Source: Maritimibacter sp.
GTDB taxonomy: Bacteria; Pseudomonadota; Alphaproteobacteria; Rhodobacterales; Rhodobacteraceae
Direction of reading: 5' to 3'
Length of the DNA: 64,000 nt
Assembly: GCA_011389895.1 (NCBI GenBank)
Contig: JAABTN010000008.1
Span: 41,719 to 105,718 of the forward strand
The notes beneath the pieces were generated by a model. That model worked only from the letters and a program-made list of their open reading frames with translations, searched no databases and had not been told where the DNA came from. Of this stretch, positions 36,595 to 44,720 are shown piece by piece (the stretch's first letter is position 1; each line of letters begins with the position of its first letter). Position numbers and translations under genes: made by a program.

Positions 36595-37626
36595 TTGGCA
36601 ATGGTCGATGTGACGGTGCGTGGTGCGGGGGCCTTCGGGCTTTCGGTGGCCTATGCCTGTGCGGCGCGCGGCGCGCGGGTGCGGGTGATTGATCCGAACG
36701 GCGTCGGGGCGGGGGCCTCCGGCGGGTTGGTCGGGGCGCTGGCCCCGCATGTGCCGGAAAACTGGAACGCCAAGAAGGCCTTCCAATTCGACGCGCTGGA
36801 TCGGGGGGCGGCATTCTGGCGCGAGATCGAAGAGGTCGGCGGGCAACCGTCAAGCTATGCCCGAACCGGGCGGCTGCAACCCATCGCCGATGATGATGCG
36901 CTGGCCTTGGCGAAGGCGCGGGCTGAGACGGCCCGCACGCTTTGGCAAGGCCGCTATCGGTGGGAGGTGGTCACGGCACCCGATTGGGCCCCGATCACCC
37001 CGACCGGCATGGTGATACATGACACGCTTACCGGGCGGATGTTTCCGCGAAAGGCGGTTGCGGCGCTGGCCGCGGCGTTTGTCGCCCGCGGGGGCGAGAT
37101 TGTGCGCGAGGCGTCGGACGAGGGCGCGGTGGTCTGGGCCACCGGCGCGGCCGGGCTTGTCGAGATGACCCGCGCGCACGGGCGGCTTGTCGGTGCGCCG
37201 ATCAAGGGACAATCCGCGCTCCTTGCCTTTGACGCGCGGGATTTGCCTCAGGTGTTCGCCGATACGGTCCACATCGTGCCGCATGCCGATGGCACCACCG
37301 CCATCGGGTCCACGACTGAGCGCGAATTTGATGATCCGGTGGGCACGGATACCCAGCTTGACGCGGTGATTGAGCGCGCGCGGGCGGTGCTTCCCGCCCT
37401 GGCCGATGCGCCGGTGATCGAGCGCTGGGCGGGCCTGCGCCCCCGCGCCCGCACCCGTGCCCCGATGCTGGGTGCCTGGCCGGGCAAACCGGGGCGCTTC
37501 GTGGCCAACGGCGGGTTCAAGATCGGCTTCGGCATCGCGCCCGAGGTCGGGCGAGTGATGGCGGATCTTGTGCTTGACGGTGTCGATGGCATTCCCGCCA
37601 GATTGCGGGTCGAAGACAACCTTTGA
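36595..37626 (+). CDS. FAD-dependent oxidoreductase, DAO/MnmC2-like
   Basis: A 343-residue flavoenzyme. The N-terminal FAD-binding motif is GAGAFGLSVAYACAARG (about 9-25), followed by GASGGLVGALAPHVPENWN (about 40-58), which resembles the FAD domain of MnmC. The substrate domain and the C-terminal RFVANGGFKIGFGIAPEVG complete a D-amino acid oxidase fold. It starts at TTG 36595 with GGAGGG at a good distance; ATG 36601 is too far from it. Divergence from mnmD suggests it may supply the demodification half of MnmC. A ThiO-like glycine oxidase is the alternative. Confidence 0.72.
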   Translation: MAMVDVTVRGAGAFGLSVAYACAARGARVRVIDPNGVGAGASGGLVGALAPHVPENWNAKKAFQFDALDRGAAFWREIEEVGGQPSSYARTGRLQPIADDDALALAKARAETARTLWQGRYRWEVVTAPDWAPITPTGMVIHDTLTGRMFPRKAVAALAAAFVARGGEIVREASDEGAVVWATGAAGLVEMTRAHGRLVGAPIKGQSALLAFDARDLPQVFADTVHIVPHADGTTAIGSTTEREFDDPVGTDTQLDAVIERARAVLPALADAPVIERWAGLRPRARTRAPMLGAWPGKPGRFVANGGFKIGFGIAPEVGRVMADLVLDGVDGIPARLRVEDNL

Positions 37627-37634
37627 CCGGGCGA

Positions 37635-38189
37635 CTACACCCGGCGCGCCGGGCAATCGACAAGGTGGTCGTTCACCAACCCGCAGGCCTGCATCCAGGC
37701 ATAGACGATCGTCGGCCCGCAAAATTTGAACCCGGCCTTTTTCAGATCCTTTGACACGGCGGTTGAAAGCGGCGTGGACGCCGGCACCTCGGCCATGGCT
37801 TCGAAATGGTTCACCAGTGGCGCGTGATCGACATAGGACCAGATCCGGTGTGAGAACGCCTCGCTCCCGCCCATGTCGAGATAGGCCTGCGCATTGGTGA
37901 TGGTCGCCTCGATCTTGCCCCGGTGGCGCACGATGCCCGCGTTGGCCAAAAGCCCGGTCACCTCGGCCTCGCCCCACTGCGCGATGATCTCGGGTTCAAA
38001 GCCTTTGAACGCCGCACGGAAAGCCTCGCGTTTGCGCAGGATGGTGATCCAGCTCAACCCGGCCTGAAACCCGTCAAGCACGAGCTTTTCCCAAAGTGCG
38101 CGCCCGTCATGTTCCGGCACGCCCCATTCGGTGTCGTGGTAGGCGACATAAAGCGGATCGTTCCCGCACCAGTCACAACGTTCGCTCAT
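37635..38189 (-). CDS. tag: DNA-3-methyladenine glycosylase I
   Basis: A 184-residue Tag, which excises 3-methyladenine from DNA. The N-terminal RCDWCG and YHDTEWG, the central FQAGLSWITILRKREAFR and C-terminal VNDHLVDCP are the standard motifs, including the Cys and His that bind zinc. The length is normal. It is tail-to-tail with the DAO gene, eight bases apart. Confidence 0.95.
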   Translation of the reverse strand: MSERCDWCGNDPLYVAYHDTEWGVPEHDGRALWEKLVLDGFQAGLSWITILRKREAFRAAFKGFEPEIIAQWGEAEVTGLLANAGIVRHRGKIEATITNAQAYLDMGGSEAFSHRIWSYVDHAPLVNHFEAMAEVPASTPLSTAVSKDLKKAGFKFCGPTIVYAWMQACGLVNDHLVDCPARRV

Positions 38190-38267
38190 CGTGGTTTCCC
38201 CCGGTCTTTACCGTCTTGGCAAAATTTTACGGCTTCTTAGCAGCTTTGGCGCAAGAGTGGCGAGACA

Positions 38268-39125
38268 ATGGTGCGAGAGACGAACATGCCCGACCCCGAT
38301 GTTTTGAAGCCCGAAGACCCGGACGTGGAATTTTCCAGCCCGCTGACCATGGCGATTCGGTCGCGTGACCGCGATACCATGACCATGGTGCGCCGCGCGG
38401 TCGAAACAAAACAGGTGATGCTGGCCTTTCAACCGGTGGTGCGGGGCGCACACCCCGAAACCGTGGCGTTCTACGAGGGCTTGATCCGCGTGCTCGATCA
38501 TACCGGGCGGATCATTCCGGCGCGGGAGTTCATCGAGGTGATCGAAGAGCAGGAGCTTGGGCGGGTGCTCGACACCCTCGCGCTTCAACTCGGGATCGAA
38601 GCGTTGGAGGATGAACCGAGCCTGCGCCTGTCGATCAACATGTCGGCCCGCTCCATCGGATACCCCCGCTGGCAACAGGTGCTGAAACAGGGGCTGGAAC
38701 GCGACCCGACGGTGGGTGAACGGCTGATCCTAGAAATCACCGAGCGGACGGCGATCGTGATGCCGGAGCTGGTGCAGGTCTTCATGACCGAGACGCAGGC
38801 AAAGGGCGTGTCCTTCGCGCTCGACGATTTCGGCGCGGGCTACACGGCGTTTCGGTATTTGCGGGACTTCTATTTCGATATCCTGAAAATCGATGGGGAA
38901 TTCATCCGCGGGATCACGACCAGCCCGGACAACCAGGTGATCGCCGAGGCCATGCTGTCGATGGCGCGCCATTTCGACATGATGACCGTGGCGGAAAGCA
39001 TCGAGACCTTTGAGGATGCGCAATTTCTCGCAAACGCAGGCTGCGATTTCCTGCAGGGCTATTTTTTCGGCGCGCCGACTGTGCGACCATGGTGGAGTGA
39101 CAGGATGCGCCGCCGCCATGCCTGA
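38268..39125 (+). CDS. EAL-domain c-di-GMP phosphodiesterase-like protein
   Basis: A 285-residue stand-alone EAL protein without sensor or membrane parts. The EAL signature reads EGL in FYEGLIRV; the other active-site blocks are preserved: SINMSARS with the Asn, LEITER with Glu, ALDDFGAGYT with two Asp, LKIDGEFI with Lys, AESIET with Glu, and LQGYFFG with Gln. It is therefore probably active in breaking cyclic di-GMP. The short N-terminus is acidic. An ATG at 38286 is a possible alternative start. Confidence 0.88.
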   Translation: MVRETNMPDPDVLKPEDPDVEFSSPLTMAIRSRDRDTMTMVRRAVETKQVMLAFQPVVRGAHPETVAFYEGLIRVLDHTGRIIPAREFIEVIEEQELGRVLDTLALQLGIEALEDEPSLRLSINMSARSIGYPRWQQVLKQGLERDPTVGERLILEITERTAIVMPELVQVFMTETQAKGVSFALDDFGAGYTAFRYLRDFYFDILKIDGEFIRGITTSPDNQVIAEAMLSMARHFDMMTVAESIETFEDAQFLANAGCDFLQGYFFGAPTVRPWWSDRMRRRHA

Positions 39126-39189
39126 CCGCGCCACGACGCCAAAGATCGACGCGCGCCCTCTTGCGGTTTGACCCAACGTCTGGTCGCAC

Positions 39190-39218
39190 TTGAAAAATTC
39201 TGCAATGCGGCATAACCC
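39190..39218 (+). promoter_or_regulatory. phaA promoter with a CTGC-N3-GCGG element in the spacer
   Basis: TTGAAA and TAACCC are 17 bases apart. The spacer holds CTGC-AAT-GCGG at 39200-39210, one base short of CTGC-N3-GCAG. It lies about 118 bases before the phaA start. Confidence 0.45.
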
Positions 39219-39335
39219 TGAGGCACAAACGGATGCCGGGAGGGGAATCGCAGATGCGTGACGTGGCGTCCGTCGTTCATGTTCCGAGCCCCCTTTTCGT
39301 TTTTGGGACCGGAAACCGACTGAAGAGGACTTCAC

Positions 39336-40511
39336 ATGACCAATGTCGTAATCGCTTCCGCCGCGCGCACACCGGTAGGCAGCTTCAATGGCGCCTTTGC
39401 CAATACCCCGGCACATGATCTGGGCTCTGCGGTTCTGGAAGCGCTCGTCACCCGCGCCGGGATAGAAAAGACAGATGTGGACGAAACCATTCTCGGCCAG
39501 GTTCTGACCGGCGGGCAGGGGCAGAACCCGGCACGCCAGGCCCATGTGAACGCGGGGCTTCCCATCGAAAGCGCCGCCTGGAGTATCAACCAGGTGTGCG
39601 GCTCGGGCCTGCGCGCCGTCGCGCTTGCCGCGCAACATATCCAGCTTGAGGATGCAGGCATTGTCGCTGCGGGCGGACAGGAAAACATGTCGCTCAGCCC
39701 GCATGTCGCGCACCTGCGCGCCGGGCACAAGATGGGCGACATGAAATTCATCGATTCGATGATCAAGGATGGCCTGTGGGATGCCTTCAACGGCTATCAC
39801 ATGGGCCAGACCGCCGAGAACGTCGCCGAGAAATGGCAGATCACCCGCGATGCGCAGGACGAATTCGCTGTCGCGTCGCAGAACAAGGCCGAGGCGGCGC
39901 AGAGCGCGGGCAAATTCGCGGATGAGATCGTCGCCTACACCGTGAAGACCCGCAAAGGCGAAACGGTCGTGGACCAGGACGAATACATCCGCCACGGCGC
40001 GACCATCGACACGCTTCAGAAACTGCGCCCGGCCTTTGCCAAGGACGGCACCGTGACCGCCGCGAATGCCTCGGGCATCAATGACGGGGCGGCTGGCGCG
40101 CTGTTGATGTCGGCGGACGAGGCCGAGAAGCGCGGCATCGAACCGCTGGCCCGGATCGCATCTTATGCCACCGCGGGCCTTGACCCGTCGATCATGGGCG
40201 TCGGGCCGATCTTTGCCTCGCGCAAGGCGTTGGAAAAAGCAGGGTGGAAGGCATCGGACCTTGACCTCGTCGAAGCCAACGAAGCCTTCGCTGCGCAGGC
40301 CTGTGCGGTCAACAAGGACATGGAATGGGATCCGGCGATTGTTAACGTGAACGGTGGCGCCATCGCGATTGGCCACCCGATCGGCGCGTCCGGTGCGCGC
40401 ATTCTCAATACGCTCTTGTTCGAGATGCAGCGCCGGGGTGCCAAGAAGGGCCTTGCCACATTGTGCATCGGTGGCGGTATGGGCGTGGCCATGTGCCTTG
40501 AGCGCCCGTAA
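39336..40511 (+). CDS. phaA: Acetyl-CoA C-acetyltransferase
   Basis: A 391-residue thiolase that condenses two acetyl-CoA into acetoacetyl-CoA, the first step of PHB synthesis. The N-terminal cysteine motif [11 protein letters not shown] (about 86-96), [13 protein letters not shown] with catalytic His (about 348) and the final [10 protein letters not shown] with the second Cys (about 378) are all intact. The spacing to phaB is 133 bases with its own terminator. Confidence 0.96.
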   Translation: MTNVVIASAARTPVGSFNGAFANTPAHDLGSAVLEALVTRAGIEKTDVDETILGQVLTGGQGQNPARQAHVNAGLPIESAAWSINQVCGSGLRAVALAAQHIQLEDAGIVAAGGQENMSLSPHVAHLRAGHKMGDMKFIDSMIKDGLWDAFNGYHMGQTAENVAEKWQITRDAQDEFAVASQNKAEAAQSAGKFADEIVAYTVKTRKGETVVDQDEYIRHGATIDTLQKLRPAFAKDGTVTAANASGINDGAAGALLMSADEAEKRGIEPLARIASYATAGLDPSIMGVGPIFASRKALEKAGWKASDLDLVEANEAFAAQACAVNKDMEWDPAIVNVNGGAIAIGHPIGASGARILNTLLFEMQRRGAKKGLATLCIGGGMGVAMCLERP

Positions 40512-40527
40512 GACAAACGCTGGAAAC

Positions 40528-40549
40528 GGGGCACTTCGGTGCCCCTTTT
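40528..40549 (+). terminator. phaA terminator with UUCG loop
   Basis: A seven-base-pair stem GGGGCAC / GTGCCCC closed by TTCG is followed by TTTT, 16 bases after the phaA stop. Confidence 0.88.
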
Positions 40550-40567
40550 CAGTTTGGGCGGCATTTC

Positions 40568-40615
40568 TTGAGTAATATTGTTGCGCTCATCTTTTGTATT
40601 GAGTAACAGAGTTAC
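40568..40615 (+). promoter_or_regulatory. phaB promoter with palindrome and direct repeats
   Basis: TTGCGC (40581-40586) and TAACAG (40604-40609) are 17 bases apart. The -10 overlaps the palindrome GTAAC-AGA-GTTAC (40603-40615). TTGAGTAA occurs twice, at 40568-40575 and 40599-40606, 31 bases apart, about three helical turns. This differs from the CTGC-type sites at other promoters and points to a second regulator. Confidence 0.5.
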
Positions 40616-40644
40616 CGAAGGCAGATAATGAGGGAGGAGACACC

Positions 40645-41367
40645 ATGGCACGTGTTGCATTGGTGACCGGAGGATCGCGCGGTATTGGCGAGGCGATTTC
40701 CAAGGCACTGAAAGACGTGGGATACGACGTCGCCGCGACCTATGCGGGAAATGACGAAGCCGCCGCGAAATTCACCGACGAGACCGGCATCAAGACCTAC
40801 AAATGGAACGTGGCCGATTACGATCAATCGAAAGCGGGCATCGAACAGGTCGAAGCCGACCTTGGCCCCATCGACGTGGTCGTGGCGAACGCGGGCATCA
40901 CCCGCGACGCACCGTTTCACAAGATGACCCCGGAACAATGGAACCAGGTGATCGACACCAATCTCACCGGCGTTTTCAACACCGTGCACCCGGTTTGGCC
41001 GGGCATGCGCGAACGCAAGTTCGGGCGCGTGATCGTCATTTCGTCGATCAATGGCCAGAAAGGCCAGTTTGGCCAAGTCAATTATGCCGCCACGAAGGCC
41101 GGTGACCTTGGGATCATCAAGTCACTGGCACAGGAAGGCGCGCGTGCCGGAATCACCGCCAACGCGATCTGCCCCGGCTATATCGCCACCGAAATGGTCA
41201 TGGCGGTGCCGGAAAAGGTCCGCGAATCGATCATCGCGGGCATCCCTGCGGGTCGCTTGGGCGAACCTGAGGAAATCGCGCGCTGCGTGGTGTTTCTTGC
41301 CGGTGACGATGCAGGGTTCATCAACGGGTCAACGATCACGGCGAACGGCGCGCAGCACCTCGTGTGA
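40645..41367 (+). CDS. phaB: Acetoacetyl-CoA reductase
   Basis: A 240-residue NADPH-dependent short-chain reductase, the second enzyme of PHB synthesis. The cofactor site GGSRGIGEAI (about 8-17), NAGITRDAPF, the catalytic SSINGQKGQFGQ-NYAATKAG set with Ser, Tyr and Lys, and the end NGSTITANGAQHLV are all present. No PHB synthase (phaC) is in the window. GGGAGGAG precedes the ATG. Confidence 0.96.
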   Translation: MARVALVTGGSRGIGEAISKALKDVGYDVAATYAGNDEAAAKFTDETGIKTYKWNVADYDQSKAGIEQVEADLGPIDVVVANAGITRDAPFHKMTPEQWNQVIDTNLTGVFNTVHPVWPGMRERKFGRVIVISSINGQKGQFGQVNYAATKAGDLGIIKSLAQEGARAGITANAICPGYIATEMVMAVPEKVRESIIAGIPAGRLGEPEEIARCVVFLAGDDAGFINGSTITANGAQHLV

Positions 41368-41392
41368 CGCGCCCACTCCGGGAGGAGGGGAG

Positions 41393-41418
41393 AACCGGCC
41401 TTTCGGGGCCGGTTTTTT
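41393..41418 (+). terminator. phaB terminator
   Basis: A stem AACCGGCC / GGCCGGTT with a short loop is followed by a run of T. It ends just before the next gene's start, which therefore has little room for a separate promoter. Confidence 0.9.
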
Positions 41419-41435
41419 CGTGCCATGAGAACGCG

Positions 41436-42311
41436 ATGTCCGAAAACCGCGCCACATTGATCGGGTTCTCTGCCGTGCTTCTTTGGGCACTCCTCGCGGT
41501 GTTCACGGTCGGCAGCGCGCCCGTGCCCGCCCTGCAGCTTAACGCGATGGCCTTTGGCATCGGGGGCGCCATCGGCGTGATCTGGGTGCTGGCCACAGGC
41601 GGGGTAAAGCGCCTGCGCGGAGTGCCGATCCGGGTCTATGTCTTTGGCACCCTTGGTCTTTTCGGGTATCACGCGTTCTATTTCACCGCCCTGCGGCTGG
41701 CCCCCGCGGCAGAAGCCGGGCTGATCGCCTATCTCTGGCCTTTGCTGATCGTGCTGTTTTCCGGCCTGCTGCCGGGCGAACGTTTGCGCGCCGGGCATAT
41801 CTTGGGCGCGGTGGTCAGCTTCGCCGGTGCCGCCCTGATCCTTGGGCAGGGTTTTGGCGGCTTCGCGCGCGGGTCGGCGGCGGGATACGGGTTCGCAGTG
41901 CTTTGTGCGCTGACGTGGTCGAGCTATTCAGTGTTGTCTCGCAGGCTGGGTGCGACCCCGACGGAAAGCGTGGCCGTCTTCTGCGTGGCATCGGCGGTCT
42001 TGTCGACGCTTGCCCATGTCGGGTTGGAAGAGACGCAATGGCCTGTCACCCTGACCGGCTGGCTGTCGGTCGCGGCGCTCGGGCTCGGCCCGGTTGGCTT
42101 GGCGTTCTATACGTGGGACGTGGGCGTCAAGCGCGGCAATATCCAGCTTTTGGGAACGGCGTCCTATGCCGCTCCGCTGTTATCGACGCTGGTCCTGATC
42201 CTCGTGGGTGCGGCCCAGCCCAGCCTCATGTTGGTGGCCGCAGCCCTTCTTGTTACCTTGGGTGCCTTGATGGCGGCCCGGGCCGGGCGAACGCGCCGCG
42301 CGCGGCCCTGA
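41436..42311 (+). CDS. EamA/DMT family transporter (second copy)
   Basis: A 291-residue membrane protein with ten hydrophobic segments. The opening NRATLIGFSAVLLWALLAVFT and FALRLAPAAEAGL-type block (here FTALRLAPAAEAGLIAY) resemble YddG-type aromatic amino acid exporters. The ATG at 41436 is 17 bases after the phaB terminator; no good Shine-Dalgarno sequence is visible, so read-through from phaB may matter. The substrate is unproven. Confidence 0.85.
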   Translation: MSENRATLIGFSAVLLWALLAVFTVGSAPVPALQLNAMAFGIGGAIGVIWVLATGGVKRLRGVPIRVYVFGTLGLFGYHAFYFTALRLAPAAEAGLIAYLWPLLIVLFSGLLPGERLRAGHILGAVVSFAGAALILGQGFGGFARGSAAGYGFAVLCALTWSSYSVLSRRLGATPTESVAVFCVASAVLSTLAHVGLEETQWPVTLTGWLSVAALGLGPVGLAFYTWDVGVKRGNIQLLGTASYAAPLLSTLVLILVGAAQPSLMLVAAALLVTLGALMAARAGRTRRARP

Positions 42312-42323
42312 CCGACCCTTCGA

Positions 42324-42491
42324 TCAGGTGGTCGCGAGACGCTCGATCTCGTCCTTGAGACGAAGTTTCTTTTTTTTCAACGCGGCAATTTCCGCGTCGG
42401 GCACCCCCGGGCTTCGCTGTGCGTGGTCAACCTGTTCGGAAACGGACGCATGTTTCCGACGGAGCTCCTGCAAGCGTGCGCTCATGTTCAT
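42324..42491 (-). CDS. YdcH/DUF465 small coiled-coil protein
   Basis: A 55-residue basic, all-helical protein of the DUF465 group. It contains LQELRRKHASVSEQVDHAQ, then EIAALKKKKLRLKDEIERL, a charged coiled coil. Very short members of this family are common and their role is unknown. AAGGAGG lies before the ATG at 42491; the longer frame adds a non-family N-terminus. The 164 bases before it (42492-42655) are AT-rich and without a gene. Confidence 0.82.
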   Translation of the reverse strand: MNMSARLQELRRKHASVSEQVDHAQRSPGVPDAEIAALKKKKLRLKDEIERLATT

Positions 42492-42655
42492 GGGGGTCCT
42501 CCTTTTCGTGTGAAAGTAAGAAAATTTCAGCACAGAAATCTGATATTGTCACGAAATCGTTTCAACAAAAGGTCGGTTTGGCAAACAAATGCCAAAGATC
42601 GGCCCCCGCTTCGGTCAGATATTCAAAACCCGCCTGTCCCAATCAAACACGGTGC

Positions 42656-43417
42656 TCAGCCGAGCGGCAGAGGCGCGCCATCACGCAGGATCGCGGATAC
42701 CTCGGGCCGGTAGCTGTCGACATCCCCGGCATGGGCCGCCCCCGCGTGCATAATCAGGGGCGCGGTCAGCCGAAACGCGGCGCGCCCGCCCTTACGCGCC
42801 TGCACGATGACAAGCACGGCGTCCCGCCCGTCGCGCGGGACAAGCGGCTTGACCAATTGGGATCCGAGACGGTCATCCATGGCCCCGAGGATCTCTGGCA
42901 AACGCTCGGCCTTCTGGACCAGCGTCAAATAGCCGCGGGGTTTGAGGCGGCGGGTCGCGATGTCGATCCATGTGGCCAGCGACGTGTCCTCGAACAGGGC
43001 CGCCGCGCGCCCGGGATCGTGCGAAGCCGTCGAACGGTCGCGCAGGTGGTAGGGCGGGTTCATGATCACGTGATCAAAGCTCGCGTCCCGGATATCTGGC
43101 GGAAGCGCGGCGAGATCTGCGGTCACCACGGCCATATCTATCCCGTTTTCAACCGCGTTGCGCGCGGCGAGATCGGCGTAATCCGGTTGCCGCTCGACCC
43201 CGGTCACAGACAGGCCCGGAACCCTTTTGGCAAGGCACAAAGCGGCCGCGCCCGCCCCGCATCCAAGGTCCAGCACCCTGTCCCCGGGTCGTGCGGCGAC
43301 CGAGGCGGCGAGAACCACGGGATCGACCCCGGCACGGTAGCCATCACGCGGTTGCAACAAGACGAGATCACCGCCCAGAAACCTGTCTGCGCTCAGCGCA
43401 GTCGGGGGAAACCCCAT
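42656..43417 (-). CDS. TrmN6-like adenine N6-methyltransferase
   Basis: A 253-residue SAM enzyme. The opening LSADRFLGGDLVLLQPRDGYRAG, the SAM motif DLGCGAGAAAL (about 49-59) and NPPYH (about 114-118) fit the family that methylates A37 of tRNA1(Val), or a related RNA substrate. ATG 43417 was chosen because the GTG six bases earlier is too close to the GGGAGA site. It is coupled with the upstream DUF2007 gene. Confidence 0.85.
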   Translation of the reverse strand: MGFPPTALSADRFLGGDLVLLQPRDGYRAGVDPVVLAASVAARPGDRVLDLGCGAGAAALCLAKRVPGLSVTGVERQPDYADLAARNAVENGIDMAVVTADLAALPPDIRDASFDHVIMNPPYHLRDRSTASHDPGRAAALFEDTSLATWIDIATRRLKPRGYLTLVQKAERLPEILGAMDDRLGSQLVKPLVPRDGRDAVLVIVQARKGGRAAFRLTAPLIMHAGAAHAGDVDSYRPEVSAILRDGAPLPLG

Positions 43418-43419
43418 GC

Positions 43420-43638
43420 TCACGTCTCCCCGATTTCGATCCCGTTGTCGGTGAGCGCGCGGCGCGCCCGAACAAGGTCTTCTTCCCGGACCATGAGCCG
43501 ACGTGGAAGCACGCCGATAGATCCTTCAAGGGCGCTCATGTGGACGTCCATTGGAAAGCAGTCTATACCTTCGCCGGACAGGAGCGCGCTCGCGAAGGCG
43601 ATCAAGGTAAGGTCATTTGTGCGCAATAGCTCTTTCAT
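43420..43638 (-). CDS. DUF2007 domain protein
   Basis: A 72-residue protein that opens KELLRTNDLTLIAFASALL and has GIDCFPMDVHMSALEGSIGVLPRRLMV split across residues 24-50, the DUF2007 (putative signal-transducing protein) pattern. Its stop overlaps the start region of the next gene. The role is unknown. Confidence 0.88.
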   Translation of the reverse strand: MKELLRTNDLTLIAFASALLSGEGIDCFPMDVHMSALEGSIGVLPRRLMVREEDLVRARRALTDNGIEIGET

Positions 43639-43718
43639 GCTTGGGTCCTAAGGCGTATTGGGTCTTCTTGTCGAGAGGTATGCCTGATCGGAACATGCCG
43701 AGGTTTGCGGGACGGACG

Positions 43719-44720
43719 ATGAACATGCTTGATCAGAAGGCACACAAGCCGCATGAACGGCTCGCGGCGCACCTGAGCGACGATCTCTCGGCGGTCGATG
43801 ACATGATTCGCGGTCGCATGGCGTCGGAACATGCCCCCCGTATTCCGGAAGTCACCGCGCATCTGGTCGACGCCGGGGGCAAGCGGCTTCGCCCCATGCT
43901 GACCCTCGCGGCGGCGCGTCTGTGCGGGTATGAGGGCGACAAGCACATCGTGCTCGCCACCGCGATCGAGTTCATTCACACCGCCACGCTTTTGCATGAC
44001 GACGTGGTGGACGAAAGTGCACAGCGCCGGGGGCGCCCGACCGCGAACCTTTTATGGGACAACAAGTCGAGCGTTCTGGTGGGTGACTACCTTCTGGCCC
44101 GTGCGTTTCAGCTGATGACCGATACCGACAGCCTGCGCATTCTCTCGGTGCTGTCGAATGCATCGGCAACGATCACCGAAGGCGAAGTTCTGCAACTGAG
44201 CGCGGCGCAGGATATCGCCACCACCGAAGAGATTTATTTTAAGGTCGTGCGGGGCAAGACCGCCGCGCTGTTCGCTGCCGCCACGGAGGCGAGCGGCATT
44301 CTGGCCGGTGTGTCCGAAGCCCGCATCGCCGCGCTGCGCGACTATGGCGATGCCTTGGGGATCGCGTTTCAGGTGGTTGATGACCTGCTGGATTTCTGGG
44401 GCGGTGAAACGACCGGCAAGAATATCGGGGACGATTTCCGCGACCGAAAGCTGACCCTGCCGTTGATCAAGGCGATCGCGGCCTCGGACGAGGATGAGCG
44501 GGCATTCTGGAAGCGGACGCTTGAGAAAAACAGGCAGGACGCGGGTGATCTTGACCAAGCGCTCGAGATCATGAACCGGCACGGCGCGTTGGAAGAGACG
44601 CGGCAGGCGGCGCTGGGTTGGGCGGCCAAGGCCAAGACGGCGCTTGCGATCCTGCCGGACGATCCGATCCGCGACATGATGTCCGAGATCGCCGACTACG
44701 TGGTCGAGCGCATCAACTAA
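43719..44720 (+). CDS. Polyprenyl diphosphate synthase
   Basis: A 333-residue trans-prenyltransferase that makes the ubiquinone side chain. The first aspartate motif is HDDVVDE (about 91-97), the second DDLLDFWG (about 217-224), and GGKRLRPML (about 53-61) is the typical substrate lysine-arginine site. The chain length (likely decaprenyl in rhodobacters) is inferred. ATG 43719 or 43725 can start it. It ends eight bases inside the convergent ispE. Confidence 0.95.
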   Translation: MNMLDQKAHKPHERLAAHLSDDLSAVDDMIRGRMASEHAPRIPEVTAHLVDAGGKRLRPMLTLAAARLCGYEGDKHIVLATAIEFIHTATLLHDDVVDESAQRRGRPTANLLWDNKSSVLVGDYLLARAFQLMTDTDSLRILSVLSNASATITEGEVLQLSAAQDIATTEEIYFKVVRGKTAALFAAATEASGILAGVSEARIAALRDYGDALGIAFQVVDDLLDFWGGETTGKNIGDDFRDRKLTLPLIKAIAASDEDERAFWKRTLEKNRQDAGDLDQALEIMNRHGALEETRQAALGWAAKAKTALAILPDDPIRDMMSEIADYVVERIN

